From Lactobacillales bacterium (GTDB lineage Bacteria; Bacillota; Bacilli; Lactobacillales; Vagococcaceae), in assembly GCA_015655485.1 (NCBI GenBank), contig JAATEZ010000377.1, positions 1 through 16,742 of the forward strand: 16,742 nt of DNA, in the 5' to 3' direction. Under the pieces are notes generated by a model that searched no databases, had not been told where the DNA came from, and was given only the letters and a program-made list of their open reading frames with translations. Both the position numbers and the translations under genes were made by a program. This document shows positions 5,513-13,678 of the stretch, piece after piece (positions within the stretch are counted from its first letter, which is position 1; each line of letters begins with the position of its first letter).

Positions 5513-7519
5513 TTAAATAATTATCAAAACATCAAAAGATTTTAGAACCATTTCCTTTGAGACGAATTGATTAGTTAATAAATTTTTCTTGCCGTTAAAA
5601 ATTGCCGGTACTCTTTTTTCTACTTGACTCAAATTCAAAACAAAAGTAAATTCTTGATCATCGATCACTCGCTTAGTGATTTCCAAACCTTGAGCATTTT
5701 CTGCTATTGGCCTAATTTTACTTTCTTGTGTGACCTGATCTAAAAGATAAGTTAACCCGTTCTTTTCCAGCTGAGTCCCAACATACCAAACTTTTCCTTC
5801 TCCGTAACTATTTTTAGTTATAGCGGGAGTACCAGTATAGAAATCTGTACTGTAATTTGCGATCGTTTCAGCTCCTTCAATATGGATCAAGTCACATAAT
5901 AAATGACATTCATATTCTTCTTTTGTCGCAAAGTTCACTTTATTCGCTTGTTCAGGCGCTAATGCATCTATTTCCTCCACCCAGATCCCAGCCAGATTTT
6001 TTAAAGGACCAGGATAGCCCCCCAGGTAAACAAGATCTGATTCGTCAACCAATCCGCTCATAAAGGTTGTCACAAAGTTTCCGCCTGCCTGAACATAGTT
6101 TTCTAAACGTTCGGCAAGCCCTGCCTTGATCATATAAAGAACTGGTGCAACTAATAAATCATACTGACTAAAATCGCTATCCACTGAAATCATATCTACA
6201 GCAATATTTTTTTCATAGAAATAAGTATAATATTGCAAAATTTGATCCACATATTTTAAATCTTTATTAGGTCCGCTTGTGTATTCGAGCGCCCAATAAT
6301 TGTCCCAATCAAATAAAATGCCGACTTTATTATTACTTGTCGCACCAATCAACGCATCGCCCAGCTGGTTTAACTCTGCACCTAATTGAGCGACTTCCCG
6401 AAAAACACGAGTATTTTCATGCCCGACATGTTCAATAACAGCCCCATGAAATTTTTCGCAAGCTCCAACAGAACGCCTTAATTGGAAAAACTGAATCGTA
6501 TCTGCTCCGTGAGCTATCGCTTGATAGCTTTGAGCCCGCATCTGTCCCGGGCGTTTTAATGAATTATAAGGCTGCCAATTTTGCTGGCTTGGCGTTTGTT
6601 CCATCAGCATAAAAGACTGACCGTTTTTTAACCCCCGCATTAAATCATGACGCATGGCTGTTTGCGCCCATGGCGTATTATAGCTGGGATAATTATCCCA
6701 AGAAACAATATCCATTTCCTTCGCCCATTTAAAATAATCTAACGTTTTATATGTTCCCATCAAATTAGTTGTGATCGGCGTCGTTTGATCGATCGATCTT
6801 ATTGCATCGCGTTCCATTTTGAAATTTGCTAAGATACTGTCAGAATTAAAGCGGCAATAATCGATCGAGATTCCAGAAAAAGCTGTTTTATCCTTGCCGA
6901 TCCCTTCTGAGAGTGCATTAGGTAAAACGATCTCATCCCATTCATAAATAGTATGACCCCAAAATTCTAAATTCCAAGCTTTATTCAGGGCTTCGATCGT
7001 TTGATACTTTTGTTGCAGCCAGACACGAAAGGCTTTAGCGCAATTCTCACAATAACATTGCCCGCCGTACTCGTTATTGATGTGCCAGCAAGTGATCTGC
7101 GGATTTTGACCGTAACGTTCGGCTAATTTTTCTGCCATTTTTCGGGCATATTTCTGATAGACTAAACTATTGGGACACGCATTATGTCTTTGTCCAAATT
7201 TATGCTGGCGCCCTTCATAATCCGTTCGGTTCACTTCTGGATAACGCTTAGACATCCATGCCGGCAAAGCAGCTGTAGAAGTGGCCAAAACAATATCATA
7301 CTTTGCCTGACTTAACTTATCGATCACTTTATCTAACTCAGAAAAGTCATAATTTTTTTCTGATGGCTGTATCTTTGCCCATGAAAAAACATTGACTGTG
7401 GCCGAATTGATTTCCGCTTGCTTAAAAATGCGCAGATCTTCTGACCAAATTTCTTCTGGCCATTGATTCGGGTTATAGTCTCCACCATAAAGTATACGCT
7501 TGAACATTTTATTTTTCAT
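5513..7519 (-). CDS. GH42 family beta-galactosidase (or alpha-L-arabinopyranosidase)
   Basis: A retaining glycosidase that releases terminal beta-galactose, or in some members alpha-L-arabinopyranose, from oligosaccharides. The 668 residues are the usual family length. The start YGGDYNPNQWP is typical. The acid/base glutamate is E150 in WHINNEYGG, and the nucleophile is E307 in LMEQTPSQQNW. The four cysteines of the family's zinc site are present (C115, C155, C157, C160). The TIM barrel is followed by the trimerisation domain (from about 390) and a C-terminal beta domain. There is no signal peptide, so it acts in the cytoplasm. The start has GGAGG five bases upstream. It is divergent from an AraC-type gene that probably activates it, and ends in its own terminator. 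The exact substrate cannot be read from sequence; the neighbours suggest galactan or arabinogalactan fragments. Confidence 0.93.
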   Translation of the reverse strand: MKNKMFKRILYGGDYNPNQWPEEIWSEDLRIFKQAEINSATVNVFSWAKIQPSEKNYDFSELDKVIDKLSQAKYDIVLATSTAALPAWMSKRYPEVNRTDYEGRQHKFGQRHNACPNSLVYQKYARKMAEKLAERYGQNPQITCWHINNEYGGQCYCENCAKAFRVWLQQKYQTIEALNKAWNLEFWGHTIYEWDEIVLPNALSEGIGKDKTAFSGISIDYCRFNSDSILANFKMERDAIRSIDQTTPITTNLMGTYKTLDYFKWAKEMDIVSWDNYPSYNTPWAQTAMRHDLMRGLKNGQSFMLMEQTPSQQNWQPYNSLKRPGQMRAQSYQAIAHGADTIQFFQLRRSVGACEKFHGAVIEHVGHENTRVFREVAQLGAELNQLGDALIGATSNNKVGILFDWDNYWALEYTSGPNKDLKYVDQILQYYTYFYEKNIAVDMISVDSDFSQYDLLVAPVLYMIKAGLAERLENYVQAGGNFVTTFMSGLVDESDLVYLGGYPGPLKNLAGIWVEEIDALAPEQANKVNFATKEEYECHLLCDLIHIEGAETIANYSTDFYTGTPAITKNSYGEGKVWYVGTQLEKNGLTYLLDQVTQESKIRPIAENAQGLEITKRVIDDQEFTFVLNLSQVEKRVPAIFNGKKNLLTNQFVSKEMVLKSFDVLIII

Positions 7520-7553
7520 AAATTGCCTCCAAATTTTCTTTTATTTATCTATT

Positions 7554-7586
7554 ATTATAGCTAGTTCAGCTCAAAAAAAGTATAAT
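7554..7586. promoter_or_regulatory. Divergent promoters between GH42 and AraC-type genes
   Basis: The 115-bp gap holds two opposed -10 boxes: TATAAT on the minus strand (7559-7554) for GH42 and TATAAT on the plus strand (7581-7586) for the regulator gene. Neither has a recognisable -35 hexamer at 17 bases. That is typical of a promoter that needs an activator and agrees with control by the AraC-type protein. No convincing direct repeat could be assigned as its binding site. Confidence 0.45.
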
Positions 7587-7634
7587 AAGGAAAAACAGAA
7601 TCTATAACAAAACGAAACAAATGAGGAGGATTTT

Positions 7635-8450
7635 ATGGAAGTTTTTTTCAATATTATAAAAGAAAAGAATCCGCTCTCAGCTGAAAGCATTGGTCACGAG
7701 TGGAGCCAACCGCCAGTAGAGAGAAAAACGGGCTACCCTTACTATCACTGGCTGCAAACTTATAGCGGATCAGGTAAAATAAAAATTGAAAATAAAGAAA
7801 TTTTACTAAAAAAAGGACAGGGAATCCTTATCCCTTCCTTTATTCCGCATTCTTATTTTCAAAATTCGGCAGAAATATGGATAACCAACTTTGCCACTTT
7901 CGGAGGAAGCCTGGTCACAATAATCCCTGAGTTGCTCCAAACTGCCCATTATATCCTAGCTGAAGACTCAAACGATTTTTCTTATACTCAATGGCTGCTA
8001 AATTTGCTGAATAGTATAAAAAAACAAAACAAAAAATCGACAGAAATCGAAACTTCTGTCGCTATTTTTCATTTTCTGTTACACATCAGATCCCAGACCG
8101 CTCAAGAAATCATTACGAACAATCAGCTTTATGAAATATACGTCCGTCCGGCGATCGATTGGATCGAAAAAAATTATTCATTCAACTGCTCTGTCACTGA
8201 AATCGCCCGGCAAGTTTATATCTCACCTCAATACCTGACTCGTTTGTTTCAAAAATATGTTGATCGAACTCCTTATAAATATTTACAGGCTTATCGCATG
8301 AAAAAGGCAAAAGAAATCTTGATCACCCAAAAAAATAAAAAAATAAAAGATTTGGCTATTGAGATCGGTTTTAACGATGTCAGCCATTTTGTTGCCGCAT
8401 TCAAACAAGAAACCGGCGCTACCCCAGAACAATTCAGAAAAATGTATTGA
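7635..8450 (+). CDS. AraC-family transcriptional regulator
   Basis: A protein of 271 residues, the normal length for the family. Residues 1 to about 140 form a cupin-like sugar-binding arm domain (GSGKIKIENKEILLKKGQGILIPSFIPH). Residues 167-271 hold the two helix-turn-helix motifs: VTEIARQVYISPQYLTRLFQ (187-206) and the signature region IKDLAIEIGFNDVSHFVAAF (237-256), ending ATPEQFRKMY. The start has GAGGAGG just upstream. It is divergent from the GH42 gene, which lacks a good -35 box, so it is probably the activator of that gene in response to a sugar. It could also act on the GH operon whose 3' end lies downstream. The ligand is unknown. Confidence 0.93.
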   Translation: MEVFFNIIKEKNPLSAESIGHEWSQPPVERKTGYPYYHWLQTYSGSGKIKIENKEILLKKGQGILIPSFIPHSYFQNSAEIWITNFATFGGSLVTIIPELLQTAHYILAEDSNDFSYTQWLLNLLNSIKKQNKKSTEIETSVAIFHFLLHIRSQTAQEIITNNQLYEIYVRPAIDWIEKNYSFNCSVTEIARQVYISPQYLTRLFQKYVDRTPYKYLQAYRMKKAKEILITQKNKKIKDLAIEIGFNDVSHFVAAFKQETGATPEQFRKMY

Positions 8451-8455
8451 TCATA

Positions 8456-8588
8456 AGAAAAGCTGAATGAGGCGTATCAGACTTTGAGCAAATTAGAAAA
8501 CTCAAACAAAGATGCCTTTTATCTTTGCGAGAATTTATCTATTTGCCGATAAGTCTGCCTCTTGAAGCTGGATCAAGAAAAGCTGAAC
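8456..8588. repeat. Long imperfect hairpin element with AAGAAAAGCTGAA at both ends
   Basis: The stretch downstream of the AraC-type gene folds into one long interrupted hairpin. Its nested pairings are 8461-8464 with 8566-8569, 8469-8473 with 8557-8561, 8479-8484 with 8551-8556, 8488-8493 with 8541-8546, 8501-8503 with 8529-8531, and 8507-8513 with 8521-8527 (loop GCCTTTT). The string AAGAAAAGCTGAA occurs at 8456-8468 and again at 8576-8588, 120 bases apart. Related strings AGAAAAGCGGAA occur at 15415 and 15458. No T-run follows the hairpin, so it is not an intrinsic terminator. It looks like a dispersed intergenic repeat, perhaps transcribed into a structured RNA tail. Confidence 0.5.
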
Positions 8589-8617
8589 AAGTTTGATTTG
8601 ACTTAGAGCAATAATGA

Positions 8618-8672
8618 CAGAAAAAAAGAATGATTTCCCCATTCAAACGGAAACCACTCTTCTTTATTTTTT
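8618..8672. terminator. Terminator at the 3' end of the GH operon
   Basis: The arms 8625-8638 and 8649-8665 pair (AAAGAATGATTTCC with GGAAACCACTCTTCTTT, allowing G-T pairs and a 2-base bulge). On the minus strand the hairpin is followed by a T-run (TTTTTTTCTG), about 20 bases after the DUF6171 gene. The plus side also ends in a T-rich run, so it may stop read-through from the AraC-type gene as well. Confidence 0.6.
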
Positions 8673-8685
8673 AAGATTTTTCATT

Positions 8686-8922
8686 TTACCATTTATCACG
8701 CGGGCATTTTTTTTGCCTCAGGCTGGCACGAAACTCCACGAAACAGCCACAGTGAACACAAGTATGCTGAGAAAGGCTGGGACATTTACAGCAGATATTC
8801 AGACGTTTCTCTCGTATCTTTGTCGAGACTAGATCCTGTTCCAACTCTAACTGCTCTTCCACCAGCTTGTGAACATCCAACTGGCTGACCGTTTCTTTTA
8901 GATCACAACCAATACAACTCAT
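8686..8922 (-). CDS. Small cysteine-rich protein, DUF6171 type
   Basis: A protein of 78 residues with nine cysteines: a CxxC near the start (MSCIGC), CCKC at 44-47, CVHCGC at 55-60 and CP near the end (C73). The C-terminal pattern TCxxCGCFVxxRASL...CPxxxW matches what I know as the DUF6171 family of Firmicutes, whose function is unknown; the cysteines suggest zinc binding. It follows the GH51 gene by 5 bases and lies before the operon terminator, so it is co-transcribed. The ATG at 8922 has AGAAGG nine bases upstream. A TTG at 8931, overlapping the GH51 stop, would add three residues and is an alternative start. Its link to arabinoside breakdown is unclear and may only reflect position. Confidence 0.75.
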   Translation of the reverse strand: MSCIGCDLKETVSQLDVHKLVEEQLELEQDLVSTKIREKRLNICCKCPSLSQHTCVHCGCFVEFRASLRQKKCPRDKW

Positions 8923-8927
8923 CTTTT

Positions 8928-10382
8928 TCAACCTTCTCCTGCGGTCAAAGTCACAACACTCATTGGCGGTAGTTGAACTTGCAGCTTCTTCTCCGTCAGC
9001 TTGAACCCTGCAAAGGCTTGTTTCACAATATTGTCGGGTTCTTCAAATGAATTATGCGCATCCATTTTTTCTGCTGAAATATATTCTCCAGAGACCTCAG
9101 CAAAGCCATTTTCATTAATAAATGTCGTTTCGCGAGTCTCATGCAAATCAAAATTACACAAGCTGATGGTCAGTTGATCATTTTTCTTTGATATTGTATA
9201 GCTTATATTCTCTGCTACTGCTCCATAACTATCGATCAGCTCAGCCTCCTGATGGTTTTTATATAAATCAAAAACATAATACGTCGGCGTTTTGATCATC
9301 TTTTCTTCTTCTGTTAACAGCATCGCCTGCAGAACATTGACCATTTGAGCAATATTAGCCATATGGACACGATCCGCATGTTTATGGAAGATATTTAAAG
9401 TAATAGCTGCCACCATGGCATCGCGGATCGTATTCTGCTGATATAGAAAACCTGGATTGGTTCCCGGTTCAACATTGTACCAAGTTCCCCATTCATCCAC
9501 GATCAATCCCACTCTCTTTTCAGGGTCGTATTGATCCATGATCCTGCTATGTTTAGTGATCAACTCATCCATATACTGTGCTCGCTCGATCACACTATAC
9601 CACTGCGTTTCAGGAAAATCCAAGGCATCGCCCTTATCATTCCAAGTATCAGGTTTCGGTAAGGAATAATGATGCAAGCTGATACCATCCATATAACGAG
9701 CAGCATTTTTCATCACGATCTCGGTCCAATGATAGTCATTGACATTTGGCCCACAGGCAATTTTATAAATATTTTCCTGGCCATATTTACGAACATAGGT
9801 CTGATATTGACGATATAGATCGGCATAATATTCTGGGCGCATATTGCCGCCGCAACCCCAACTTTCATTACCCACTCCGAAAAACTTCATTTTCCATGGC
9901 TTTTCTTGCCCATTTTCCTGGCGCTGATTCGCCATTGGGGATTCGCCTGCCATCGTGATATATTCGACCCATTCTTGCATTTCTTGAACCGTTCCGCTGC
10001 CTACATTTCCATTGACATAAGCCTCGCAACCCAATTGACGGATCAGCTCAAAATATTCATGCGTTCCAAAACTATTATCTTCAGTAATACCGCCCCAATG
10101 GGTATTGATCATTTTTTTGCGTTTTTCCTTTGGTCCAATACCATCCTGCCAATGATATTCATCCGCAAAACAGCCTCCTGGCCAGCGAACGACCGGTACA
10201 TTGATTGCTCTCAGAGCCTCCGCAACATCCGTTCGAATCCCATTTTCATTTGGGATCGTTGAATCTTTCCCTACCCAAACTCCTTCATAAATACAACGAC
10301 CCAAATGTTCTGCAAATTGCCCATATATAAATCGGCTTATTGGGACTCCGTCTTTTCTTGATAATACCGTAATCTCGTTCAT
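8928..10382 (-). CDS. abfA: GH51 intracellular alpha-L-arabinofuranosidase
   Basis: Removes terminal alpha-L-arabinofuranosyl groups from arabinan, arabinoxylan or arabinogalactan oligosaccharides, with retention. The 484 residues are close to the usual 490-510. Typical motifs are IYGQFAEHLGRCIYEG (19-34), VVRWPGGCFADEYHWQDGIGP (64-84), the acid/base glutamate E173 in GVGNESWGCGG, and the nucleophile E297 in IVDEWGTW. A C-terminal beta-sandwich follows the barrel (ending LPPMSVVTLT). There is no signal peptide, so it works on imported oligosaccharides. AGAGG lies 7 bases before the start. It is the third enzyme gene of the operon, 28 bases after GH127 and followed by the DUF6171 gene. All key residues are intact. 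Confidence 0.96.
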   Translation of the reverse strand: MNEITVLSRKDGVPISRFIYGQFAEHLGRCIYEGVWVGKDSTIPNENGIRTDVAEALRAINVPVVRWPGGCFADEYHWQDGIGPKEKRKKMINTHWGGITEDNSFGTHEYFELIRQLGCEAYVNGNVGSGTVQEMQEWVEYITMAGESPMANQRQENGQEKPWKMKFFGVGNESWGCGGNMRPEYYADLYRQYQTYVRKYGQENIYKIACGPNVNDYHWTEIVMKNAARYMDGISLHHYSLPKPDTWNDKGDALDFPETQWYSVIERAQYMDELITKHSRIMDQYDPEKRVGLIVDEWGTWYNVEPGTNPGFLYQQNTIRDAMVAAITLNIFHKHADRVHMANIAQMVNVLQAMLLTEEEKMIKTPTYYVFDLYKNHQEAELIDSYGAVAENISYTISKKNDQLTISLCNFDLHETRETTFINENGFAEVSGEYISAEKMDAHNSFEEPDNIVKQAFAGFKLTEKKLQVQLPPMSVVTLTAGEG

Positions 10383-10410
10383 ATTTTTACCTCTTCCTTT
10401 ACTATAATTT

Positions 10411-11469
10411 TTATTTTTTCTTTAGCCAGACAGTCATTTCATTCTCACCGCGATTTCCCCAAGCAAAATAGGGGATCAACGTGAGCGTTTCCTTTATTTC
10501 CTCTTCTAAATGATCAAATCGATAAAGTTTATCTTGCCAAGCTTCACTTTCTTTCCGTTTAGATGCCTCAATTTGAATCAGATTCAACTCTCCCAAATCT
10601 GATTTTTTTACAACCATTTTTTTTGACGCGTATGGGCTTACACTATACTGACTTAAATTTGATCCATTATCGATCGATTCGGCGCAATAAACAAACGGTC
10701 CATATTGTAGAGCCATTTTCCCCGCATCGGCCTGCACTTTCGGATGACTAGTGATCGTTAATATAGCCGGATCCAGTTCAAAAGTCACTTCATCTTCATC
10801 TTTCCACTCCCGCTGAATATTAAAATAGCCCTTGGCAAATTCAGCGTCTGCCAGTTCTCCATTAAGCTTGACCACAAATCTTTGAGACCAGTTTGGAGAG
10901 CGAATGCTCAGATTGAAGCTATTCTTTTTTTGACTTCTATAGGTGAGCGAAACTTTCTTAGAAAAAGGAAAATGACTTTTCTGTTCTATTTGAAAAAATT
11001 CATGATCAAAATCAACATTTACTGTAGAGGCTGCAAAAAGATGAACTGCCAAAGTTTTTGTTTGAATATTCTTTGTATAAATATAACGTCCTAACGCACT
11101 AATGGTTCGTGTAAAATTAGGCGGACAACAAGCACAGCCCAACCATTCCGGCCGAACCGTTTTTACATGCCCCTTGCCGGGATTATGATGACAGCTGTCA
11201 GGTTCAACTTCTAATGGATTCACATAAAAAAAGTGTTTGCCATCCAGAGCCATTCCTGCTAAAACACCATTATATAAGGCTCTTTCCAAAACATCAGTAT
11301 ATTTGACATCAGGATCATTCCGATACATGCTTGCTGCAAAGTTAACCATCCCCACAGCCGCACAGGTTTCACAATACATCGTATCATTCGGTAAATCATA
11401 ATCTCCAGTAAAGGCTTCACCCGAAACTGTTGACCCCACTCCACCTGTAATATACATTTTTCTTTTCAC
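10411..11469 (-). CDS. C-terminal fragment of GH127 (catalytic half), possible restart product
   Basis: The open frame after the stop codon could be translated from GTG at 11469 (352 residues) or ATG at 11457. A weak GGGA lies 7 bases before the GTG. It carries the end of the alpha/alpha barrel with the zinc-cysteine centre (YCETC; CACCPPNFTR) and the C-terminal beta-sandwich domains, but lacks about 300 residues of the barrel. It is unlikely to fold as an active enzyme alone. Confidence 0.5.
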   Translation of the reverse strand: MKRKMYITGGVGSTVSGEAFTGDYDLPNDTMYCETCAAVGMVNFAASMYRNDPDVKYTDVLERALYNGVLAGMALDGKHFFYVNPLEVEPDSCHHNPGKGHVKTVRPEWLGCACCPPNFTRTISALGRYIYTKNIQTKTLAVHLFAASTVNVDFDHEFFQIEQKSHFPFSKKVSLTYRSQKKNSFNLSIRSPNWSQRFVVKLNGELADAEFAKGYFNIQREWKDEDEVTFELDPAILTITSHPKVQADAGKMALQYGPFVYCAESIDNGSNLSQYSVSPYASKKMVVKKSDLGELNLIQIEASKRKESEAWQDKLYRFDHLEEEIKETLTLIPYFAWGNRGENEMTVWLKKK

Positions 11470-11487
11470 AATATTATCCCAGATTTT

Positions 11488-12390
11488 TTAACAAGCAGCA
11501 AAAAGCTCCTTATCCTCTGTATAGTAAGCAACGTCTGCCATTCCTTGACACATATATAGCATCCGCACAGCATGACCTTCAGCAGTTTTTTGACTTCGAG
11601 GAGGCGCATAACCTTGTAAATAATTCAGATCAATAGATATTTCCTTATCCTCTAGACCTTCCGCCACATTTTTTTGCGTTTGCCTACGATAAAAATCAGG
11701 ATCTTTGCCGCGAACTTCCAAAAAAAACGAGGCCAATTCCAAATACTGGTTGTTTCCAGTTTCTTCATAAAGCTTTGCTAACGCCAATTCAATTTCTTGA
11801 TGTCCGTCTGCTCCATGGATTTTTCCAGGCTCTTTGCCAAAATGATCAGCAATATCATCAACAAACTTTTCTGCGATCTTTAGCAGCTTATTCTTGCCGG
11901 TGGCTTGTTTGTAAGCCACCGCGGCTTCAATCAAATGTCCCGCGCAATAAAGTTCATGACTTTGGTACAAACAACGGTATTTTAATTCTGGATGATCTAT
12001 TTGATAAAATGTAGATAAATAACCGCTCCTATCCTGAGCCTTCGCGATCAATTCGATCACATTATCAGCTAATTCTTCTATCTCTTCATGTTCACCATTC
12101 ATCAGATCATAAGCTACTGTTTCGATCCACTTGTATGCGTCGCTGTCTTGAAACCACCAACCATAATGATGTCCTTTGGTTAAACCTGCTGCGATCCGCA
12201 AATTCTCAAGAACATGACTTTTCTCATTAGGAAGAGAATCCTCCTTTCTTTCTTTTTCAATCGTGATACCGGCTGAATCATTCATGACATCATATTGATA
12301 AGGGATCACTTCTTCTTTTATTAATTGATGATATTTTCTCCAAAAACTATCTGTGATCGTAACATCCTTAGGCAATATACTAGTGCTCAT
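11488..12390 (-). CDS. N-terminal fragment of GH127 (barrel half)
   Basis: A frame of 300 residues from a normal start (GGAG eight bases upstream, translationally coupled to GH27 by the ATGA overlap) to the premature stop. It holds typical GH127 barrel sequence (DSFWRKYHQLIKEEVIPYQ; LYCAGHLIEAAVAYKQATG; GHQEIELALAKLYEETGN; AEGHAVRMLYMCQGMADVA). It has none of the known catalytic residues, so by itself it should be inactive. Confidence 0.55.
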   Translation of the reverse strand: MSTSILPKDVTITDSFWRKYHQLIKEEVIPYQYDVMNDSAGITIEKERKEDSLPNEKSHVLENLRIAAGLTKGHHYGWWFQDSDAYKWIETVAYDLMNGEHEEIEELADNVIELIAKAQDRSGYLSTFYQIDHPELKYRCLYQSHELYCAGHLIEAAVAYKQATGKNKLLKIAEKFVDDIADHFGKEPGKIHGADGHQEIELALAKLYEETGNNQYLELASFFLEVRGKDPDFYRRQTQKNVAEGLEDKEISIDLNYLQGYAPPRSQKTAEGHAVRMLYMCQGMADVAYYTEDKELFAAC

Positions 12391-13664
12391 TCTGCTTTCT
12401 CCTTTGCCATTTTTATTAATTTCACATCATGCTTCACTATTTTAGTTTTCTCTGTCAACTTTTTTTGAGGTTCCCAAAGATCAATGAATTCATTTCCCTT
12501 TAATTCTTTTTGAAATACTTCTTTTGGAACAAAATTTGTCTTTTCATCAATATTAAAAATAGCGAAATAGCGAGTTTCCCTTGATTCAGCTTGCCAAACA
12601 ACTATTCCATTTTTACGATAAATCTGTTTCGATTCAAAAATATTGTCATGCATTTTATTCACTTCAATATTTGTCAATAGCGAGTTTGTCCAAACATCAT
12701 TATCTCGCAGCTCACCTCCAAATATCAGCGGAGAACGAAAAATCGACCATAAAGAAACCATCGTTCGCTGTTCAGCTTTTGAAAAACGTGTTTGCCGATC
12801 AGCCCCGTCTCCGTCTACTGAACGAATCCCTATATGGCCTAAAGGCAGCATGTCGCAATCCGGCCAATTTCCTTTTCTGGTAAATGGAGCCCATCTTTCA
12901 CACCGCTCAAACATTCCTGATAAGGAGTTCCAACTATCCCAAAAATCATCCGTTAACCGCCACATATTGGCATTTTCTAAAAGAAAAGCTCCATTTTTTA
13001 AGGCCGCTGGCCCAGGTGATAAGCTTAATAACATAGGTCGTTTTGTCTGATCAATGGCCTTTCTGATCAACTCGATCTCTTCTTTATGCATTCCATACAG
13101 AGTTGAGGCAGCGATATCGTCTACTTTGATAAAATCAACTCCCCAATCCGCGTACAAATCCATCAAAGAATTATAATACAGTTGGGCCCCCTCTTTACTT
13201 GCATCAACTCCATACATATCAGTATTCCAAGGACAAATAGAATTTGTTGATGCGATGGTACGGGCGGTAATTTGAGTACCCAATAGTCCGGTATTATTAT
13301 GGACCGCTTGTCTGGGAATACCACGCATGATATGAATACCAAACTTCAATCCTAATCGATGGATATCATCTGCTAAAGGCTTAAAACCTTTTTTACCTTT
13401 CGCAGAAGGAAATCTTCTCACACTAGGCATCAAGCGTGAAAATTCATCCATCTCCAGCGGTACAAAAGGATGATACTGTGAAGAATCAGCAGAAGGCTCG
13501 TACCATTGGATATCAACTACAATATATTCCCAGCCGTATTTTTTTAGTTTTTCTGACATATATAACGCATTCGCTCGTACTTCTTCTTCAGTCACAGACG
13601 CCCCATAACAATCCCAACTATTCCATCCTTTGGGCGGTGTAGTTGACCACTCTTTAAATGTCAT
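12387..13664 (-). CDS. GH27 alpha-galactosidase or beta-L-arabinopyranosidase
   Basis: A retaining glycosidase of the melibiase type that removes terminal alpha-galactose or the sterically similar beta-L-arabinopyranose. The 425 residues start with TPPKGWNSWDCYG (9-21), the family hallmark. The likely nucleophile is D182 in DFIKVDDIA; the likely acid/base is D240 in WRLTDDFWDSW. The barrel is followed by a short beta-sandwich domain (from about residue 345). It has no signal peptide. The start has GAGGAGG upstream. It is the first gene of the operon, placed after a near-consensus promoter and a large palindrome, and its stop overlaps the GH127 start. With GH127 and GH51 as partners, beta-L-arabinopyranosidase activity is attractive, but sequence alone does not separate the two activities. 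Confidence 0.9.
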   Translation of the reverse strand: MTFKEWSTTPPKGWNSWDCYGASVTEEEVRANALYMSEKLKKYGWEYIVVDIQWYEPSADSSQYHPFVPLEMDEFSRLMPSVRRFPSAKGKKGFKPLADDIHRLGLKFGIHIMRGIPRQAVHNNTGLLGTQITARTIASTNSICPWNTDMYGVDASKEGAQLYYNSLMDLYADWGVDFIKVDDIAASTLYGMHKEEIELIRKAIDQTKRPMLLSLSPGPAALKNGAFLLENANMWRLTDDFWDSWNSLSGMFERCERWAPFTRKGNWPDCDMLPLGHIGIRSVDGDGADRQTRFSKAEQRTMVSLWSIFRSPLIFGGELRDNDVWTNSLLTNIEVNKMHDNIFESKQIYRKNGIVVWQAESRETRYFAIFNIDEKTNFVPKEVFQKELKGNEFIDLWEPQKKLTEKTKIVKHDVKLIKMAKEKAE

Positions 13665-13678
13665 TTTCTAGCCTCCTC

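Larger units (their letters stand above)
10411..12390 (-). pseudogene. GH127 beta-L-arabinofuranosidase gene interrupted by one in-frame stop
   Basis: Read through the TAA at 11490-11488, this is one frame of 659 codons. That matches the size of characterised GH127 beta-L-arabinofuranosidases such as Bifidobacterium HypBA1 (about 658 residues). The sequence across the break is LFAAC-stop-KIWDNIV then KRKMYITGGVGS, a normal GH127 continuation with a single residue replaced by a stop. No frameshift is needed: one base change from AAA, GAA or CAA explains it. The family's catalytic residues all lie after the stop (acid/base E325 in GEAF, E341 and C343 in YCETC, C421 and C422 in CACCPPN, counted in the read-through protein). 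The gene overlaps the GH27 stop codon by ATGA. Alternatives are a sequencing error or two cooperating fragments. Confidence 0.85.

Noticed and set aside
8614..8832. Plus-strand open frame of 72 codons after the AraC-type gene
   Set aside because: It covers the operon terminator and runs antisense to the cysteine-rich small gene, which has a recognisable family pattern; no ribosome binding site was seen.
10411..12390. Programmed stop-codon read-through or frameshifting in GH127
   Set aside because: The frame is the same on both sides, so no frameshift is needed; TAA followed by A is not a typical read-through context, and no supporting structure was seen. A simple nonsense mutation is the simpler view.
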